Assembly (NCBI GenBank): GCA_039933315.1
Contig: JBDTOI010000045.1
Coordinates: forward strand, 1-26,147
Reading direction: 5' to 3'
Source: DASXRU01 sp039933315
Lineage (GTDB): Bacteria; Acidobacteriota; Blastocatellia; Pyrinomonadales; Pyrinomonadaceae
Length of the DNA stretch: 26,147 nt
The translations under genes and the position numbers were made by a program. Below the pieces are notes generated by a model. It was not told the origin of the DNA. It made no database searches and worked only from the letters and a program-made list of their open reading frames with translations. Positions within the stretch are counted from its first letter, which is position 1; every line of letters starts with the position of its first letter. Below are positions 23,332 through 26,147 of the stretch, piece by piece.

Positions 23332-23870
23332 TAGAACCCTCGGGTGTTGCACATGGCGCAGTGGTCGCAGGGTTTGTCACCCGGCTCCATTGCGCATTTC
23401 TTTTCGTTCTCGAAGAATTCCACCAGCTCAGATACGGTAGCTTCTTCCACCCCGAACTTCTCCTGGCTGGAGTGCGTTGCCGGTACATAGACGCCCGACA
23501 ACCAGGGCGAATGTGTCGGCGGAGCGAATTCTGAAAACCGGTCCGAGGAATCTTTTTCCTTCGCCTGAGGGGACGGTTGGGAAGAGAGCTTTGAGGGTGT
23601 GGCAGCACCGGCGGGCGAGGACGTGCCTACGAAGTTATGAAAACGAGCCCCGCGTGTCTGCTGCGGCAACTCATCCGGTTCTGCCTCGATCCTGGCTTCA
23701 AATCTATCAAGCTTTCTCTGCAGATCAGTTAAGACCGAGCGAATCTCCGCTAACTCTGAACTTGCGGGCGTCGACCTGGGCGAAGGCGCGGGCGGCGTGG
23801 AACTTCCACCGGCCACGCGCCGCGCAATGCGCTCAGCCACCAATCGAGCCCGATCAGATTCAGTTCCCAT
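23331..23870 (-). CDS. putative BMC luminal/adaptor protein with encapsulation-like helix and Cys4 tail
   Basis: I do not recognise a named family. The 179-residue protein has a short amphipathic helix at the start (about residues 4-20, DRARLVAERIARRV) followed by a Gly/Ser/Pro linker, the layout of a BMC encapsulation peptide. A likely coiled coil follows (about 38-64, SSELAEIRSVLTDLQRKLD and on), then a long Ser/Pro/Gln-rich disordered stretch (about 65-125). The C-terminal module (about 133-179) has EKFGVEEATVSELVEFFENE, then C159, C168, C171 and C174 (C-x8-C-x2-C-x2-C), which could bind Zn or an Fe-S cluster. It is last in the BMC gene run, 18 bp after a BMC-P gene. A role as cargo adaptor or redox protein is inference. 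Confidence 0.7.
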   Translation of the reverse strand: MGTESDRARLVAERIARRVAGGSSTPPAPSPRSTPASSELAEIRSVLTDLQRKLDRFEARIEAEPDELPQQTRGARFHNFVGTSSPAGAATPSKLSSQPSPQAKEKDSSDRFSEFAPPTHSPWLSGVYVPATHSSQEKFGVEEATVSELVEFFENEKKCAMEPGDKPCDHCAMCNTRGF

Positions 23871-23888
23871 ACACCCTAAGCAGACGCC

Positions 23889-24170
23889 TTATTCGTCCTC
23901 AAGTAAATCAATGCGATCGATAACGCCGACAATGGCCGAATCAATCGCCGCGCCAGCCTTGCCAGTCGCCGCCGTCGAGGCACCCCAGCCTTCCTGCACA
24001 ATCAGGACCTGATCGCCCACCCCCGCATCCACAGCATTAAGCGCCAGGATAGTGGAACCAGTCTCTTCCCCCTGCGGCGTGATTTGCTGGCAGAGCATTA
24101 TGCTGGCGTTCTCGTAACGCACATTCTTCTGCGAAGCGACGACATTGCCCAAAACTTTTGCGAGAAGCAT
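23889..24170 (-). CDS. BMC-P vertex shell protein (EutN/CcmL family), first paralogue
   Basis: BMC-P proteins form pentamers that close the vertices of the icosahedral shell. The 93-residue protein starts LLAKVLGNVVASQKN, continues with LALNAVDAGVGDQVLIVQEGWGAS and ends with SAIVGVIDRIDLLE, covering the whole single-domain OB-like fold. The usual GSSAR after the central strand is changed to GWGAS. The ATG at 24170 has no ribosome-binding site; the DNA just upstream is the heptamer repeat (24177-24290), so its translation signal may depend on that structure. It is the third BMC-P gene of the run. Confidence 0.93.
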   Translation of the reverse strand: MLLAKVLGNVVASQKNVRYENASIMLCQQITPQGEETGSTILALNAVDAGVGDQVLIVQEGWGASTAATGKAGAAIDSAIVGVIDRIDLLEDE

Positions 24171-24176
24171 TTTGTG

Positions 24177-24290
24177 TTAGTCAGTGGTCAGTGGTTAGTT
24201 GTTAATTGTTCGCCTGGCAAATGGTGAGGTGGTCAATTCTTGACAACTGACTACTAACAACTGACCACTGACACTGCCACTAACTACTGA
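24177..24290. repeat. inverted repeat of TCAGTGG/TTAGTTG heptamers between two BMC-P genes
   Basis: The plus-strand left arm (about 24177-24210) has units TCAGTGG, TCAGTGG, TTAGTTG and TTAATTG. The right arm (about 24231-24290), read on the minus strand, has TCAGTAG, TTAGTGG, TCAGTGG, TCAGTTG, TTAGTAG and TCAGTTG. The unit family matches the element at 2610-2706. The TAG stop of the upstream BMC-P gene lies inside a right-arm heptamer. The element may separate expression of the first BMC genes from the last two. Confidence 0.85.
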
Positions 24291-24555
24291 GGACATGTTT
24301 TTCCGAGTCGACGATGCCGACGATCGTGCAATCGGTGGGGGTGTCATCGCGCTTGAAGGGGAAGCTCGCTTCCTTGCCCCGGCACCAGAAGACGAGTTCA
24401 TCGATGCCGGCGCCGACGGAATCGACCGCCACCATCGGCGATCCCTGCGGCTTTAGATCTTTGTTCAGAGACTGAATCACCAGCAGCTTGCGGCCTTCCA
24501 GGGACTCGTTCTTAATGGTGGCAACGACGGTGCCGATGACGCGAGCGAGTTGCAT
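24280..24555 (-). CDS. BMC-P vertex shell protein (EutN/CcmL family), divergent second paralogue
   Basis: The 91-residue protein has the family start LARVIGTVVATIKN, the core SPMVAVDSVGAGIDELVFWCRG and the end TIVGIVDSEKHVLSS. The usual GSSAR stretch is replaced by GKEASFPFKRDD, with Trp, Cys and Phe in a region that in other BMC-P proteins is small and polar. The last residues (SS) and the stop codon come from the heptamer repeat. It follows the preceding BMC-P gene after 67 bp holding a GC-rich hairpin. It is probably a minor vertex form or one with a binding role. Confidence 0.93.
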   Translation of the reverse strand: MQLARVIGTVVATIKNESLEGRKLLVIQSLNKDLKPQGSPMVAVDSVGAGIDELVFWCRGKEASFPFKRDDTPTDCTIVGIVDSEKHVLSS

Positions 24556-24579
24556 GATGTCTCGTAAAGGGTTTGCGGT

Positions 24580-24614
24580 TGAAGAGGGGCGCCCACGGAG
24601 GGACGCCCCTACAA
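24580..24614. repeat. GTAGGGGCG hairpin repeat between BMC-P genes
   Basis: On the minus strand the element begins TTGTAGGGGCG and ends CGCCCCT with CTTC after it. AGGGGCG pairs with CGCCCCT, and inner CCC pairs with GGG around TCCGT. A near copy lies at 26096-26130. It lies between the first two BMC-P genes in transcription order and may modulate their relative expression. Confidence 0.75.
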
Positions 24615-24622
24615 TTCATGGC

Positions 24623-24895
24623 TCAGCCTTTGGGCACGTCCACGGTGTCGATTACTCCAACTACCGCCGCGTCAACTGGGGTGTCTTTCATTCCCTGAGC
24701 CAGACGGGCGCTGGATCCGGCGACAACCAGAACGCGTTCGTGAAACCCGGCGCCCACAGTATCAACGGCCACGACGTAACCGGTCGTATCGCTGCCGTCA
24801 AGGTTCAACGGGCGTACGATCAGCAGCTTTTTTCCCAGCAGGCGCTCGTCCTTCTGCGACGACACCACCGTGCCCACGATGCGTGCGATGATCAT
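24623..24895 (-). CDS. BMC-P vertex shell protein (EutN/CcmL family), canonical paralogue
   Basis: This 90-residue protein is the most typical of the three BMC-P proteins: IIARIVGTVVSSQKDE at the start, VVAVDTVGAGFHERVLVVAGSSAR in the centre (VDTVGAG and GSSAR motifs intact) and VDAAVVGVIDTVDV at the end. It should form the standard pentamer. The ATG lies 2 nt after the BMC-H stop with AGGA overlapping the junction, so it is translationally coupled to the hexamer gene. Confidence 0.95.
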   Translation of the reverse strand: MIIARIVGTVVSSQKDERLLGKKLLIVRPLNLDGSDTTGYVVAVDTVGAGFHERVLVVAGSSARLAQGMKDTPVDAAVVGVIDTVDVPKG

Positions 24896-24897
24896 TC

Positions 24898-25179
<282 letters not shown>

Positions 25180-25197
25180 TAAGTTTGCTCCTGTCTT

Positions 25198-25280
25198 AAG
25201 TGGCACAGACTTCAGTCTGTGATTTCATTTCCCGATAACAGCACCGTAGGGGCCAACACAGACTGAAGTCTGTGCCACTA
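25198..25280. repeat. inverted doublet of the CACAGACTTCAGTCTGTG palindrome, at the aldolase 3' end
   Basis: Copies at 25198-25223 and, inverted, at 25257-25280 surround a 33-bp centre. The right copy contains the TAG stop of the aldolase gene, and the left copy ends 18 bp before the BMC-H start. In this operon it separates enzyme and shell cistrons and could set their ratio by stabilising or ending the upstream transcript. Confidence 0.88.
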
Positions 25281-26090
25281 CGGTTTATGATTCACCGCTT
25301 CGCTCAGCAGTTCGACCAGTTCCTCGCGCGTGAGCGCTATCTTACCTGAACCGTTCGCAGAAGCGTATGGCCGTCGCGCAGGCCTGTCACCGGTGGCGCA
25401 TGCAATTCCGGTATCGTGCAGATAACCGCAAGCCTGGCAGCGCGCGCCTTCACCCAGGTAGCCGGCGGCTTCGCGCACGTTAATGAGTTTTTCAATGGCA
25501 TCGGCCGGCAGGTTCTTTGAGCCCCCCAGCATGCGGGCCAGGATGGCAATTCTGGCCGTATGCTCCAGAGTTTCCATGCGATCAAATGCCTGCCACAAAT
25601 CAGTTCCATAAGCCACCGCGCCATGATTCGCCATCAACAGCGCGTTGTGATGCTTGAGTAAAGGCCGCATCGCTTTGCTCAACTCCTCGGTCGAAGGAGT
25701 GCCGTACTCGGCGAGAGGGACGCAGCCCAGCGTCAAAATCACTTCCGAAAGAATCGGTTGATCGATCGCCAATCCGGCCACGGCAAAGGCGGTCCCATGT
25801 GGCGGGTGCGCGTGGCAAACCGCTCTAATGTCCGGCCGCTCGCGATAAATCAACAGGTGCATGGCCAGTTCGCTTGAGGCCCGCCGATCGCTGAGCGGCT
25901 TCCCTTCCAGGTCAGTCACCGCCAGCGAATCTTCGGTCATTCGCCCCTTGCAAGTCATCGTCGGCGTGGCGACTATGCGCCCATCGTCGAGCCGCACGCT
26001 GATGTTGCCGTCAGAAGAGACAACATAGCTCCGCTCGTACAGCAGTTGGCCGATGCGAACTATTTCCCGCCGAGCTGTTTTTTCATCCAT
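25278..26090 (-). CDS. class II (fuculose-phosphate type) aldolase with encapsulation-type C-terminus
   Basis: The family cleaves L-fuculose-1-P or L-rhamnulose-1-P to DHAP and lactaldehyde, or related substrates, with Zn. The catalytic domain (about 1-190) has SSDGNISVR, E74 (SSELAMH, candidate base), Zn ligands H93 and H95 (CHAHPPHG) and H156 (ANHGAV). Family members are about 215 residues; this one has 270. The extension holds C218, C221 and C231 (RCQACGYLHDTGIAC), a Gly/Ser/Arg-rich linker, and a final amphipathic helix LTREELVELLSEAVNH (253-268) typical of BMC encapsulation peptides. It is the first BMC gene in view, upstream of BMC-H. Substrate is inferred from PVM-type BMCs; epimerase or dehydratase activity in this superfamily cannot be ruled out. 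Confidence 0.92.
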   Translation of the reverse strand: MDEKTARREIVRIGQLLYERSYVVSSDGNISVRLDDGRIVATPTMTCKGRMTEDSLAVTDLEGKPLSDRRASSELAMHLLIYRERPDIRAVCHAHPPHGTAFAVAGLAIDQPILSEVILTLGCVPLAEYGTPSTEELSKAMRPLLKHHNALLMANHGAVAYGTDLWQAFDRMETLEHTARIAILARMLGGSKNLPADAIEKLINVREAAGYLGEGARCQACGYLHDTGIACATGDRPARRPYASANGSGKIALTREELVELLSEAVNHKP

Positions 26091-26095
26091 TAGTT

Positions 26096-26130
26096 TGTAG
26101 GGGCGGCACTCCGTGGCCGCCCCTTCTTCC
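26096..26130. repeat. second GTAGGGGCG hairpin repeat, upstream of the aldolase
   Basis: It reads TTGTAGGGGCGGCACTCCG and continues to CGCCCCTTCTTC. AGGGGCGGC pairs with GCCGCCCCT around a CTCCGTG-type centre. It is a near copy, in the opposite orientation, of the element at 24580-24614. It lies directly before the aldolase ATG. Confidence 0.75.
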
Positions 26131-26147
26131 GCTTTCGGAAACCGAGA

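Noticed and set aside
24177..24290. heptamer array considered as a CRISPR
   Set aside because: Units are 7 bp, contiguous and inverted, with no spacers of constant length and no cas genes.

Overview
The window looks like a chromosomal segment of an Acidobacteriota member, most likely class Blastocatellia. The basis is the moderately GC-rich sequence, the gene set, a PASTA-tailed FtsI, an Hfq with its Sm core at the C-terminus, and palindromic intergenic repeats of a kind I associate with that group. The placement is inference from recall; no phylogeny was run.

Region 1 (about 1-2,700, minus strand) lies downstream of the division cluster. It holds a small membrane-anchored protein, a single-domain response regulator, pdxA (vitamin B6 synthesis) and an N-terminally extended Hfq-like RNA chaperone.

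Region 2 (about 2,700-19,940, minus strand) is a nearly complete dcw (division and cell wall) cluster. In transcription order it reads mraZ, rsmH, ftsL-like, ftsI (PASTA), murF, mraY, murD, ftsW, murG, murC, murB, ftsQ, ftsA, ftsZ. It starts from a near-consensus promoter (TTGACA, 17 bp, TAATAT), followed at once by three GTGG boxes spaced 10 bp apart, the arrangement expected for MraZ autorepression. murE is missing from its usual place between ftsI and murF. That place holds about 354 bp of palindromic repeats and non-coding sequence.

Region 3 (about 19,940-23,230, plus strand) diverges from mraZ. It carries a ZIP metal transporter, a TPM-domain (YgcG-like) membrane protein, a nucleotidyltransferase-fold protein and a LemA-family lipoprotein.

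Region 4 (about 23,330 to the window end, minus strand) is one end of a bacterial microcompartment (BMC) locus. In transcription order it has a class II (fuculose-phosphate type) aldolase with a Cys-containing C-terminal extension and a terminal encapsulation-type helix, one BMC-H hexamer shell protein, three different BMC-P vertex proteins, and an unfamiliar 179-aa protein. That last protein has an encapsulation-like N-terminal helix, a predicted coiled coil, a disordered linker and a C-terminal four-Cys motif. The locus probably continues past the right edge. The chemistry is probably aldol cleavage of a deoxy-sugar phosphate with the aldehyde confined in the shell, by analogy with the PVM-type fucose/rhamnose BMCs. 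The Cys-rich protein is the most novel item.

Throughout, gene junctions hold short palindromic or iterated repeats: CACAGACTTCAGTCTGTG doublets, inverted arrays of degenerate heptamers, and GTAGGGGCG hairpins. Several lie exactly at gene 3' ends and supply the stop codon. In murD the repeat also encodes the last 27 residues.
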